Of a DNA stretch of 20,417 nucleotides, positions 9,417 to 17,921 are shown piece by piece. The DNA lies in NCBI GenBank assembly GCA_031372705.1, contig JANMLV010000315.1, positions 1 through 20,417 of the forward strand, written 5' to 3'. A model generated the notes under the pieces. The model did not search any database. It had not been told where the DNA came from and saw only the letters and a list, made by a program, of their open reading frames with translations. This DNA comes from UBA7236 sp031372705 (lineage in GTDB: Bacteria > Bacteroidota > Bacteroidia > Chitinophagales > BACL12). Within the stretch, counting starts at the first letter, position 1; every line of letters begins with the position of its first letter. Both the position numbers and the translations under genes were made by a program.

Positions 9417-9424
9417 TATTTTTG
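9417..9424 (+). promoter_or_regulatory. Bacteroidota -7 promoter box for porV
   Basis: TATTTTTG followed by C is an exact TAnnTTTG match, 25 bases before the porV ATG in the porU-porV gap. I see no clear -33 TTG. It implies that porV can be transcribed separately from porU. Confidence 0.5.
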
Positions 9425-9449
9425 CAAACCCAACACTATAAGATAAGAT

Positions 9450-10652
9450 ATGCGGAATTTTATGAAATCAACATGTATGGCTGTCGCCCTGATTGCCCTT
9501 ACAACAACTACAAAGGCTCAGATTACGATTGGAGCAGATGGTGATGAATACCTCAATACAGTAACCACAGCGGTTCCGTTCTTGCGCATTGCGCCTGATG
9601 CGCGCGCCGGCGGTATGGCTGATGTTGGCATTGCAACAACACCTGATGCAAACTCTATTTTTTGGAATGCCTCAAAACTGGTATTTATTGATGATGAAAC
9701 ACCAACCGGATTATCTTTAACCTATACACCATGGTTAAAAAACTTGGTAAATGACATATACTTAGCTTATTTAAATGGATACTGGAAAGTAGATGAATTA
9801 TCCGCAGTTAGTGCCTCATTGCGCTATTTCTCTTTAGGAACAATTACGTTTACTGATGCCTCGGGCAATGTTTTACAAGATTTCAGACCAAATGAATTTG
9901 CATTCGATGTTGCCTATGCGCGTAAACTCGGTGATAATCTTTCAGCCGGTCTCGATTTAAAATATTTATTTTCTAACCTAGCAACAGGACAGGTAGTAAA
10001 TGGCGTAGAAATTAAGCCTGCTCGCGGTGTTGCTGCCGATATCTCGATGTTTTATACTAATACATTTGATACAGGCGATAAAGATTCTGAAATTGGTATT
10101 GGTTTAAATATCTCCAACATCGGTAATAAAATAACTTACACTTCAAGTATAGAAAAAGATTACATCCCTACTAACCTCGGTATTGGTGTAGCTTACGGTG
10201 TAAATTTTGATGATTATAACAAATTAACCTTCGCACTTGATCTTAATAAATTATTAGTTCCAACACCGGATAGCGCGGATTCAAATCCACAAAACGGCAT
10301 TCCCGACTTTAAAGAACAAACCGTTGTTTCAGGTATGTTGAGTTCTTTTGGTGATGCTCCAAATGGTATCAGTGAAGAATTGCACGAAATTATTTATTCT
10401 GCAGGTTTAGAATATTGGTATGATGAAAAATTTGCTGTAAGAACAGGTTATTTCTTTGAACATGCAACAAAAGGTGGTCGTCAATTTTTTACCGTTGGCT
10501 TAGGTTTGCGTTACAACGTATTTGGCCTCGACTTTTCTTATTTAGTGCCAACAAGCAGCAATCAAAATCCTTTAGATAATACATTGAGATTTACTTTATT
10601 ATTCAACCTCAATGCCTTAGGCAGCGAAGGTGGTGCCGAACCGGCAGAATAA
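9450..10652 (+). CDS. porV: Type IX secretion outer membrane protein PorV (LptO)
   Basis: This 400-residue outer-membrane beta-barrel of the FadL-like PorV family shuttles cargo from the SprA/Sov translocon to the PorU attachment complex. A signal peptide ends TTTTKAQ near residue 23; the start could be M1 or M5. The mature protein begins with YLNTVTTAVPFLRIAPDARAGGMADVGIATTP, the PorV hallmark (YxNxxxTAVPFLxIxPDxRxGxMGD-like). It continues with TPWLKNLV, YFSLGTI, NKLLVPTPD and the C-terminal barrel strands GLGLRYNVFGLDFSYLVP. Immediate linkage to porU supports the assignment. A terminator hairpin follows the stop, and a closely related copy lies just beyond it. Of the two copies this one looks more like canonical PorV, with ARAGGMADVG intact and porU directly upstream. 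Confidence 0.92.
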   Translation: MRNFMKSTCMAVALIALTTTTKAQITIGADGDEYLNTVTTAVPFLRIAPDARAGGMADVGIATTPDANSIFWNASKLVFIDDETPTGLSLTYTPWLKNLVNDIYLAYLNGYWKVDELSAVSASLRYFSLGTITFTDASGNVLQDFRPNEFAFDVAYARKLGDNLSAGLDLKYLFSNLATGQVVNGVEIKPARGVAADISMFYTNTFDTGDKDSEIGIGLNISNIGNKITYTSSIEKDYIPTNLGIGVAYGVNFDDYNKLTFALDLNKLLVPTPDSADSNPQNGIPDFKEQTVVSGMLSSFGDAPNGISEELHEIIYSAGLEYWYDEKFAVRTGYFFEHATKGGRQFFTVGLGLRYNVFGLDFSYLVPTSSNQNPLDNTLRFTLLFNLNALGSEGGAEPAE

Positions 10653-10670
10653 TAATTCAACATAATATTT

Positions 10671-10702
10671 AAAAAGACGGTCGATTGGCCGTCTTTTTTT
10701 TT
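10671..10702 (+). terminator. Terminator after porV
   Basis: AAAAAGACGG (10671-10680) pairs with CCGTCTTTTT (10689-10698) across an 8-base loop, and the T-run extends to 10702. It begins 18 bases after the porV stop, so the second porV-like gene probably needs its own promoter. Confidence 0.8.
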
Positions 10703-10767
10703 GCCCCATGAAATTTTTTTGTTCGATTGTCGTTAGTCAGTTATTCCATTTATTAACTGAAAACCGA

Positions 10768-11937
10768 ATGATGCTGCCTAAAAAAATTCTCATACCAATT
10801 GCATTTATAATATGCTCATTAAGTGATTTAAGTGCTCAAATTCCGCCACCACTTGCAGCTACCGAATATGTGAATATTATTTCTACAGCTGTACCATTTT
10901 TACGTGTAACAACTGACTCCAGATCAGGTGGAATGGCCAATACTGGTATTGCCACAACGCCCGACCCTGCTGCGTTAACGCTTAATGCTGCAAAGCTTGC
11001 ATTTATTCCTGAAAATGAACCATTCGGAATTAGTTTCACCTATACACCCTGGCTTTCAAATCTTGTTCCCGATTTGTATATGGCAAATATTGCGGCCTAT
11101 ATTAAATTGAATGAGAAACAAACTATAGGAACCGGCATACGCTATTTTTCTTTAGGCACACTCACTTCAACAAATGCCAACGGTACAATTATCGAAGAAA
11201 TTCGTCCATCAGAATTAAGTGCAGATATTTGTTATGCGCGTAAATTCGGCGATCATTTTTCGGCAGGTATTACCGGAAAATATATTTATTCCAATCTTTC
11301 AGTATACAATGGTTCGACAATTAACAACGGCAAACCGAATCATGGTTTAGCAGGGGATGTAACTTTTTATTACAACAATATCATCTCCCCAAAAATAGAT
11401 TATGCAGCCGGATTAACTGTAACCAATATGGGCGGAAAAATGTACTATACAAACAGTATTACGGAAGATTATTTGCCAACTAATTTAGGAATTGGAACAG
11501 CAGTTAATATACATCCAAATTCAAATCATACCATTTCAATAACCAGTGAAGTAAATAAATTACTTGTGCCAACACCTGATACTATTGACACAAACCCCAT
11601 GAATTATATTTATGACTTTCATGAATATAGTCCGATTAAAGGCATGCTTGCTTCATTTAATGATGCACCAACCGGCCTTTCTGAAGAAATAGATGAAATT
11701 AATTTTTCGGCAGGCATTGAATATTGGTTTAAAAAGCGTTTTGCACTGCGCAGCGGCTATTTTTATGAGTCACCATCAAAAGGCAATCGCCAATTTTATA
11801 CTTGTGGTTTAGGTTTGAGGTATACTTCGTTTACGCTGGACTTAGCCTACAAATTGCCAATTGAAGCCGAGTTATTTGCCACTTCTCAAACGCTTAGTTT
11901 GTCGCTACAGTTTATCTTAAAAAAAGGGGAATCCTAA
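10768..11937 (+). CDS. PorV-like paralogue, tandem duplicate of porV
   Basis: This is a second PorV-family outer-membrane barrel, similar to the preceding gene along its whole length (about half the residues identical by eye). Shared stretches include TAVPFLR, GGMA, GIATTPD, YTPWL, RYFSLGT, PTNLGIG, NKLLVPTPD and GLGLRY. The frame is open from an ATG at 10708, but that codon lies 5 bases after the terminator's T-run and would put about 20 polar and mixed residues ahead of the signal peptide. I therefore prefer the ATG at 10768 (or the adjacent one at 10771), giving a signal peptide that ends LSDLSAQ and a 389-residue protein. Differences from PorV cluster in loops and in the proline-rich mature N-terminus, IPPPLAATEYVN. 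PorV paralogues may serve different cargo; that role is inferred here from the duplication only. No TAnnTTTG box was found. Confidence 0.85.
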   Translation: MMLPKKILIPIAFIICSLSDLSAQIPPPLAATEYVNIISTAVPFLRVTTDSRSGGMANTGIATTPDPAALTLNAAKLAFIPENEPFGISFTYTPWLSNLVPDLYMANIAAYIKLNEKQTIGTGIRYFSLGTLTSTNANGTIIEEIRPSELSADICYARKFGDHFSAGITGKYIYSNLSVYNGSTINNGKPNHGLAGDVTFYYNNIISPKIDYAAGLTVTNMGGKMYYTNSITEDYLPTNLGIGTAVNIHPNSNHTISITSEVNKLLVPTPDTIDTNPMNYIYDFHEYSPIKGMLASFNDAPTGLSEEIDEINFSAGIEYWFKKRFALRSGYFYESPSKGNRQFYTCGLGLRYTSFTLDLAYKLPIEAELFATSQTLSLSLQFILKKGES

Positions 11938-11979
11938 ATTCATTATTTTTTTCTTATCGAGCTACCCAACCTTTTTGAG

Positions 11980-11987
11980 TATACTTG
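11980..11987 (+). promoter_or_regulatory. Likely -7 promoter box for the PKD-repeat gene
   Basis: TATACTTG followed by C is one mismatch from TAnnTTTG and lies 49 bases before the ATG at 12037. The intergenic gap is otherwise AT-rich. No -33 element could be assigned with confidence. Confidence 0.35.
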
Positions 11988-12036
11988 CGTGTATAGGGTT
12001 AATTCATACAGATTAATCCATTACAAATAAGAAAAA

Positions 12037-13629
12037 ATGAAAAAACAGTATTACTCCTCTCTCCTTTTTGCCTTGTTAGCACTGCTTTCGCTAGGCAACA
12101 AATTATCTGCTCAAGATTGTTCAGCAGACTTCAATGCCTTAATAGACGGACCCGATGTAGCTTTTAATGGCATAGCAACCGGCTTAAGCCCAAGCTATGT
12201 TTGGAGTTTTGGCGATGGCACTTATGCATATACTGAAAACACCGAGCATACCTATACCGTTAATGGCACTTATTTAGTTTGCTTCTCTGTTTATGCAGCA
12301 GATTCATGCTTTGCTTCTTATTGCGACTCCATACTAATTGAAGGTGCAGCCGGTGGCGATTGTAATGCGCTATTCAATTTTGATGCTTTTGGAGAAACAG
12401 CCTATTTTAATAACTTGTCGACACCTGCAGATGTAACCTCTTTCTGGAATTTTGGCGATGGTGCAACTTCCATGGAAGATGACCCTGCACATACATTCGT
12501 GCCCGGCACGTATGAAGTTTGCTTAACAGTTTACGGTGTTGACTCTTGCACAAGTGATTATTGCCAGGTAATAACCATTTTTGAAGGTGTTGATTCATTG
12601 GGATGCTCCGCTTATTTTTCATTTGATGAATTTGGTGGAACTGTCGATTTTACAAACTTGTCGGATGATGGCGGTTTTGCGGCTGATTACGTTTGGAGTT
12701 TTGGTGATGGAAGTGAATCGTTTGTTGAAAATCCGACACATACTTTTGATCCGGGATTATTTACAGTTTGTTTAACTATTTATACTGCCGACAGTTGTTC
12801 CAGTACTTATTGTTCAACAATATTAATAGGAGGCATAATTGATACCGGTGCTTGCGCAGCTGCGTTTGAATATACCGTTACCGGAACACTTGCCGATTTT
12901 ACAAATACAAGCGATGGCGGCGGTGCATTTATTACCGGATATAATTGGGACTTTGGTGATGGTGCAACTGCAACAAGCGCAAATCCGGAGCATAATTATA
13001 GTTTTTCAGGCTCCTATAATGTATGCTTAACCATATTTACATCCGATTCATGCTCTAGCACTTATTGCGAAGTTGTGTATATTTTTGATGGCGATACTAC
13101 AGATTGCAATGCTGATTTTAATTATGATTTTGGCATCACAGCTTGGGGAATTTTTACAACAAACTTATCCGATGCAGGTGGCGCCGCAGCTGAATATCTA
13201 TGGGATTTTGGTGATGGTGAAACTTCTTTAGATTTTGAACCCGTTCATGAGTACACAGTTGGTGGAACCTACTTAATTTGCCTTACCATAACAACACCTT
13301 TTTGTACTGATACCTATTGCGAAACAGTAATAATTGCACCAACGGGAATCGACGAATCCATAATATTTAATTCGCTGCAAGTTTATCCAAATCCTGCTAA
13401 AAATAATATTACCATTTCCTTAAAAAATGAAACAGCAACTGCTGCAATAATTAATATCACTGATTTAAATGGTCGGTTAATAGCTAACTTATTTTCAGGT
13501 GTTTTAATTGCAGGCGAACAAACAATCAACGCTGATATTAGTAATCTGGCTGAAGGAATTTACTTTATCCATATTACTTCCGAAACCGGCGAAAATGCAG
13601 TAATCAAAATAGTAAAAACTATTGAATAA
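12037..13629 (+). CDS. Secreted protein with five four-cysteine PKD repeats and a T9SS sorting domain
   Basis: This 530-residue protein has a signal peptide ending KLSAQ (about residue 26), then five tandem PKD/Ig-like repeats of roughly 75-85 residues. Each carries the PKD signature WxFGDG or WDFGDG and a later HTY/HTF/HNY/HEY step. Each repeat also has four cysteines at the same places: one at its start (for example CSADF, CNALF), one in VCLT or ICLT, one in the DSC position (FC in the last), and one in YC. The C-terminus is a type A T9SS sorting domain starting SLQVYPNPAKNNITIS. It is therefore predicted to be secreted through the type IX system and released or anchored at the surface. PKD repeats usually act as spacers or in protein or carbohydrate contact; no catalytic domain is visible. 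A good terminator follows. The neighbouring secretion genes fit its being cargo. Confidence 0.9.
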   Translation: MKKQYYSSLLFALLALLSLGNKLSAQDCSADFNALIDGPDVAFNGIATGLSPSYVWSFGDGTYAYTENTEHTYTVNGTYLVCFSVYAADSCFASYCDSILIEGAAGGDCNALFNFDAFGETAYFNNLSTPADVTSFWNFGDGATSMEDDPAHTFVPGTYEVCLTVYGVDSCTSDYCQVITIFEGVDSLGCSAYFSFDEFGGTVDFTNLSDDGGFAADYVWSFGDGSESFVENPTHTFDPGLFTVCLTIYTADSCSSTYCSTILIGGIIDTGACAAAFEYTVTGTLADFTNTSDGGGAFITGYNWDFGDGATATSANPEHNYSFSGSYNVCLTIFTSDSCSSTYCEVVYIFDGDTTDCNADFNYDFGITAWGIFTTNLSDAGGAAAEYLWDFGDGETSLDFEPVHEYTVGGTYLICLTITTPFCTDTYCETVIIAPTGIDESIIFNSLQVYPNPAKNNITISLKNETATAAIINITDLNGRLIANLFSGVLIAGEQTINADISNLAEGIYFIHITSETGENAVIKIVKTIE

Positions 13630-13684
13630 AAGATTTTCAGGTTTAAGGTTGAATAAGTAAAACAGGCAACTCCTCTCCTGTTGT

Positions 13685-13713
13685 AAAACCCCTCGCAAGC
13701 CGAGGGGTTTTTT
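13685..13713 (+). terminator. Terminator after the PKD-repeat gene
   Basis: AAAACCCCTCG (13685-13695) pairs perfectly with CGAGGGGTTTT (13701-13711) around the loop CAAGC, followed by more T. It starts 55 bases after the stop codon and separates this gene from icmF. Confidence 0.9.
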
Positions 13714-13843
13714 ATTTGTATGTGTAAACAGCAGGTAAAAATGGTGTTGGATAAGCGGCATCAATGTATAACATACTGCTTCACCCTACTAAAACAGTTA
13801 TAAGTAGCGGCCTGTTCTTGATAGGTCTTACCTGTCATTTTAC

Positions 13844-13851
13844 TAACTTTG
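13844..13851 (+). promoter_or_regulatory. Bacteroidota promoter for icmF
   Basis: TAACTTTG followed by C matches TAnnTTTG exactly, 16 bases before the ATG at 13868. A TTG at 13818-13820 lies 23 bases upstream, at the long end of the known -33/-7 spacing. The predicted leader is very short, about ten bases. Confidence 0.6.
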
Positions 13852-13867
13852 CCATACATTTAGCTAT

Positions 13868-16800
13868 ATGACAGACGTTCAACCATACCAACCGAAGCAT
13901 AAAATCAGGATTGTAACAGCAGCGAGCTTATTCGACGGACACGATGCGGCAATCAATGTAATGCGCCGAATAATTCAAGCTACCGGCGTTGAAGTTATAC
14001 ATTTGGGGCACGACAGAAGTGTTGAGGAAGTGGTAAACTGCGCCATACAGGAAGATGTGCAGGCTATAGCCATGACGAGTTACCAAGGCGGACATACGGA
14101 GTATTTTAAATATATGTATGACCTGCTCAAACAAAAAGGATGCGCGCATATTAAAATTTTTGGGGGCGGAGGTGGAACCATACTTCCTTCGGAGATAAAG
14201 GAATTAGAAGATTATGGTATTACTCGCATTTATTCTCCTGACGACGGTCGCGCAATGGGCTTGCAGGGAATGATTAATGATTTAGTTCAAAAAAGCGACT
14301 TTGCAACAGGCATAAATTTGAATGGTGAACTTAAACACCTAACTGCCGATAAAGATTGGAAAAGCATAGGCAAATTAATATCAGCAGTTGAAAATAATAC
14401 AGCAGATGCTGCGGGCATCATGACACAGGTTGAAGTATTAATAAAAAATAGCAGCACACCGGTTTTAGGAATAACCGGAACAGGCGGAGCCGGAAAATCA
14501 TCATTAGTAGATGAATTAGTGCGTAGATTTTTAATTGATTTTCAAGATAAAACAATTGCTATTTTATCGGTTGACCCAAGTAAACGCAAAACCGGCGGTG
14601 CATTATTGGGTGATAGAATTAGGATGAATGCGATAAACAATTCGCGGGTTTATATGCGTTCGATGGCAACGCGGCAAGCGAATTTGGCATTGAGTAAACA
14701 CGTTGATGAAGCCGTAAAAATTTTAAAGGCCGCACATTTTGATATTATTATTTTAGAAACATCGGGCATAGGGCAAAGTGATACTGAAATTACAGAACAC
14801 AGCGATGTGTGTTTATATGTAATGACGCCGGAATACGGTGCTGCGAGTCAGCTCGAAAAGATTGACATGCTTGACTTTGCCGATTTAATTGCGATAAACA
14901 AATTTGATAAACGCGGGGCCCAAGATGCATTGAGAGATGTGCGCAAACAATATCAACGCAACCATAAATTATTTACGGTAGATACGGAAAAGATGCCTGT
15001 TTTTGCAACTATTGCATCACAATTTAATGACCCGGGCACTAATCAGTTGTATCGAAATCTAATGGATACCATTAAAGCAAAAACAAAAGTTGATTTACAT
15101 TCCGACTTTCATATTACGGATGAGATGAGTAAAAAAATATTCATCATTCCTCCACAACGCACACGTTACCTCGCAGAAATTTCAGAGAGCAATAGATCCT
15201 ACGATAAAAAAGTAATTGAACAAAAAACAATTGCACAAAATTTATATGCTTTACATACTTCTAAAGCAATTGTAAGTGATGAAGAATTAAAAAATAAATT
15301 AGAAGCAGAATATCAAAAATTCGCCAAAAAAATAGATGGCGAAAACATGGAACTCATTCAATCGTGGAGTAAAAAACTAGCGTCTTATAAAGATGAATAT
15401 TACCTATTTAAAGTTCGCGATAAAGAATTAAAAATAAAAACACATTCAGAGAGTTTATCGCATTTGCAAATTCCAAAAATCAGTTTGCCGAAATATGAAG
15501 CGTGGGGCGATATTTTACAATGGCAATTACAAGAAAATGTTCCGGGTGAGTTTCCGTTTACATCGGGCATTTATCCTTTCAAACGCGAAGAAGAAGATCC
15601 AACCCGCATGTTTGCCGGCGAAGGCGGACCCGAGCGCACCAATAAACGTTTCCACTATGTTAGCTTAGGCATGCCCGCAAAGCGCTTATCTACTGCATTC
15701 GACAGCGTTACGCTTTATGGTAACGACCCTGATTATCGCCCCGATATTTATGGAAAAATTGGTAATAGCGGTGTTAGCATTTGTTGTTTAGATGATGCAA
15801 AAAAATTATACAGCGGATTCGATTTAGCAGACCCAAAAACTTCGGTATCGATGACAATAAATGGTCCGGCGCCGATGTTGTTAGGATTTTTTATGAATGC
15901 AGCTATTGACCAGCAATGTGAGAAATATATTCACGAACATCAATTAGAAACAGCTGTTGAAATAAAAATTCAAGAAATATATAAAGGTCGCGAACACTTG
16001 CGTCCTAAATACAACGACAACGATTTACCGGCCGGCAACAGCGGACTTGGCTTATTATTATTGGGTGTAACAGGCGACCAAGTTTTACCTGCCGATGTTT
16101 ATGCAAAAATTAAAGCATACACTTTAAGCACGGTGCGCGGAACTGTTCAAGCTGATATATTAAAAGAAGATCAAGCGCAAAACACTTGTATTTTTTCTAC
16201 CGAATTCGCATTGCGATTAATGGGAGATGTGCAAGATTATTTTATTCAAAATAAAGTGCGCAATTTTTATTCGGTTTCCATTTCAGGATATCATATTGCA
16301 GAAGCAGGAGCTAATCCAATTACGCAATTGGCATTTACATTGTCTAATGGATTTACTTATGTAGAATACTACTTAAGCAGAGGCATGAACATTAACGATT
16401 TTGGGCCAAACCTTTCGTTTTTCTTCAGCAATGGCATAGACCCTGAATATGCAGTAATTGGTCGTGTAGCCCGCAGGATTTGGGCCAAGGCAATGAAAAT
16501 GAAGTATGGTGCCGACGATAGGACTCAAAAATTAAAATATCATATTCAAACCAGCGGCAGAAGTTTGCATGCACAGGAAATTGATTTTAATGATATTAGA
16601 ACAACGCTGCAAGCATTATATGCCATTTACGATAATTGTAATTCATTGCACACCAATGCTTATGATGAAGCCATTACAACACCAACAGAAGAAAGTGTGC
16701 GCAGGGCAATGGCTATTCAGTTAATTATTAATAAAGAATTAGGATTAGCAAAAAATGAAAACCCGATTCAAGGTTCGTTTATTATTGAGGAATTAACCAA

Positions 16801-17236
16801 CTTAGTCGAGGAAGCGGTATTATCTGAATTCGACCGTATAACTGAAAGAGGTGGTGTGTTAGGTGCAATGGAAACGATGTATCAGCGTGGAAAAATTCAG
16901 GAAGAAAGTTTGTTTTATGAAACATTGAAGCACACCGGTGAATATCCGATTATTGGAGTAAATACATTTTTAAATTCGAAGGGTTCGCCTACAATATTAC
17001 CAATTGAAGTAATTCGAGCCACCGAAGAAGAAAAAGAATTACAAATTACTACGCTTAAAAATTTGCATGAAAAAAATGCGGCACTAACTACTTATCATTT
17101 ACGTCATTTACAAACAACTGCCATTCAAAATAATAATATGTTTAAAGCATTAATGGATGCGAGTAAATTTTGTTCGTTAGGGCAAATTACTAAATCGTTG
17201 TTTGAGGTTGGCGGGCAGTATCGGAGGAATATGTAA
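13868..17236 (+). CDS. icmF: Fused isobutyryl-CoA mutase IcmF (B12-dependent)
   Basis: This 1122-residue cytoplasmic fusion carries an acyl-CoA mutase and its G-protein chaperone in one chain and interconverts isobutyryl-CoA and n-butyryl-CoA. Domain order matches IcmF. The N-terminal cobalamin-binding domain has DGHDAA at 23-28, with His25 as the expected cobalt ligand, plus SYQGGH and GGGGGT. A MeaB-like GTPase domain follows, with P-loop GTGGAGKS (204-211), ETSGIGQSD and NKFD (344-347). A linker and the mutase barrel then run from about residue 545 (TSGIYPFKRE). Phe582 in TRMFAGEG and Gln761 in GTVQADILKE match the Phe/Gln pair that distinguishes isobutyryl-CoA mutases from methylmalonyl-CoA mutases (Tyr/Arg). 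The last position of the DxHxxG motif is Ala28. Pivalyl-CoA-type variants cannot be excluded. The gene stands alone between a terminator and a long noncoding region. Confidence 0.93.
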   Translation: MTDVQPYQPKHKIRIVTAASLFDGHDAAINVMRRIIQATGVEVIHLGHDRSVEEVVNCAIQEDVQAIAMTSYQGGHTEYFKYMYDLLKQKGCAHIKIFGGGGGTILPSEIKELEDYGITRIYSPDDGRAMGLQGMINDLVQKSDFATGINLNGELKHLTADKDWKSIGKLISAVENNTADAAGIMTQVEVLIKNSSTPVLGITGTGGAGKSSLVDELVRRFLIDFQDKTIAILSVDPSKRKTGGALLGDRIRMNAINNSRVYMRSMATRQANLALSKHVDEAVKILKAAHFDIIILETSGIGQSDTEITEHSDVCLYVMTPEYGAASQLEKIDMLDFADLIAINKFDKRGAQDALRDVRKQYQRNHKLFTVDTEKMPVFATIASQFNDPGTNQLYRNLMDTIKAKTKVDLHSDFHITDEMSKKIFIIPPQRTRYLAEISESNRSYDKKVIEQKTIAQNLYALHTSKAIVSDEELKNKLEAEYQKFAKKIDGENMELIQSWSKKLASYKDEYYLFKVRDKELKIKTHSESLSHLQIPKISLPKYEAWGDILQWQLQENVPGEFPFTSGIYPFKREEEDPTRMFAGEGGPERTNKRFHYVSLGMPAKRLSTAFDSVTLYGNDPDYRPDIYGKIGNSGVSICCLDDAKKLYSGFDLADPKTSVSMTINGPAPMLLGFFMNAAIDQQCEKYIHEHQLETAVEIKIQEIYKGREHLRPKYNDNDLPAGNSGLGLLLLGVTGDQVLPADVYAKIKAYTLSTVRGTVQADILKEDQAQNTCIFSTEFALRLMGDVQDYFIQNKVRNFYSVSISGYHIAEAGANPITQLAFTLSNGFTYVEYYLSRGMNINDFGPNLSFFFSNGIDPEYAVIGRVARRIWAKAMKMKYGADDRTQKLKYHIQTSGRSLHAQEIDFNDIRTTLQALYAIYDNCNSLHTNAYDEAITTPTEESVRRAMAIQLIINKELGLAKNENPIQGSFIIEELTNLVEEAVLSEFDRITERGGVLGAMETMYQRGKIQEESLFYETLKHTGEYPIIGVNTFLNSKGSPTILPIEVIRATEEEKELQITTLKNLHEKNAALTTYHLRHLQTTAIQNNNMFKALMDASKFCSLGQITKSLFEVGGQYRRNM

Positions 17237-17261
17237 GATATAGCTCCGTAGGTGAATTTCT

Positions 17262-17325
17262 GTTCTTTTGTCTTGATACAAAAGAACCAAAAAATCAAGG
17301 CTGCATTGCTTTGCGCAAGTGCAGC
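17262..17325. repeat. Compact structured intergenic element with overlapping inverted repeats
   Basis: GTTCTTTTGT (17262-17271) pairs with ACAAAAGAAC (17278-17287). The six loop bases CTTGAT (17272-17277) are the exact reverse complement of ATCAAG at 17294-17299, so the loop can pair downstream, either as a pseudoknot or as a mutually exclusive hairpin. A third hairpin follows directly: GCTGCATTGC (17300-17309) with GCAAgTGCAGC (17315-17325, one bulge). It begins 25 bases after the icmF stop. It is not a standard terminator on the plus strand, because A-runs rather than T-runs follow the first stem. It may be an interspersed Bacteroidota intergenic repeat; I could not check copy number. Confidence 0.55.
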
Positions 17326-17330
17326 TAACG

Positions 17331-17356
17331 ACACGCGCGGGGCGCGGACGAGGCGC
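17331..17356. other. Short GC-rich tract
   Basis: About 26 bases made almost only of G and C, with repeated GCGCGG and GGCGCC words, stand out sharply in the AT-rich intergenic surroundings, directly after the structured element. No gene or known site is recognised. It may be part of the same repeated element. Confidence 0.4.
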
Positions 17357-17440
17357 CAGCAGTATTTTTAGTGATAGTGGTATTTTGAAAACGAAGCAAG
17401 TTTTATTTAATCGCGAATATTAATTGGTAGCGCTGCGCCC

Positions 17441-17920
17441 GCTTGGTGAGTCGAAGCATCGGTACTTTTTTGCTATCGTAGCTAAAGTGTCGCAAGCTGC
17501 ACTAGCACCAAGCAATGAGGCCGGGGATAATAATTGGCAAAACTGCAATGCATTAACATTACTTCCAAGTTGTAATTAAATTCGGTGCTCTGCCGAATCT
17601 TCGATTCGGAAGCGGCTTCTTGCGGATTGCATCCGCTTATAGATTTGTATTTATTGTAGTAATTATTAATATGATGCAATTGGTTAATGTGTTATGTGAA
17701 AATTATTAATTCACGACTACGAAGTTATTATACAAATACACCTCTAGGCCATGGTTGGTGTTTCTCACCGACCATTACTACGAAGCTACTATTGTCAATC
17801 TTGGAATCAATTAGTGAATTAATTTTTACTGCGAATGCCAATCATATTGAGATCTCAAATTTTGTTCACCCGATAGCTATCGGGTTTGCTCAATCTTGTT
17901 CAATGGCTGTTTAAATAATT
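17441..17920. repeat. Tandem structured repeat, copy A
   Basis: This is the first of two diverged direct copies of a roughly 480-bp unit. It runs from GCTTGGTGAGTCGAAGCAT to GTTCAATGGCTGTTTAAATA. Internal inverted repeats: GCTTGGTG/CACCAAGC (17441-17448 with 17506-17513), enclosing GCTATCGTAGC (17472-17482) with an outer ACTTT/AAAGT; CCGAATC/GATTCGG (17593-17609); GCGGAT/ATCCGC (17622-17636); and ATGGTTGGTG/CACCGACCAT (17751-17775). TACGAAG occurs twice (17718, 17779). A perfect palindrome at 17869-17884 is absent from copy B. The short open frames inside do not look coding. Confidence 0.8.
17869..17884. repeat. 16-bp perfect palindrome present only in copy A
   Basis: CCCGATAGCTATCGGG is its own reverse complement, and flanking A/T extends it to 18 bp. 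In copy B the aligned flanks (GTTCA before, TTTGCTCAATCTTG after) are joined by only two bases, so the palindrome is a clean gain in A or loss from B. Confidence 0.75.
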
Positions 17921-17921
17921 T

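Noticed and set aside
10708..10767. Earlier ATG for the second porV-like gene
   Set aside because: It lies only five bases after the T-run of the porV terminator and would bury the signal peptide; the ATG at 10768 fits better.
17687..17914. 75-codon open frame inside repeat copy A
   Set aside because: Its counterpart in copy B differs at many codons near the start, and nearly all changes alter the amino acid. The conserved parts coincide with hairpins. This is a structured noncoding repeat rather than a gene.
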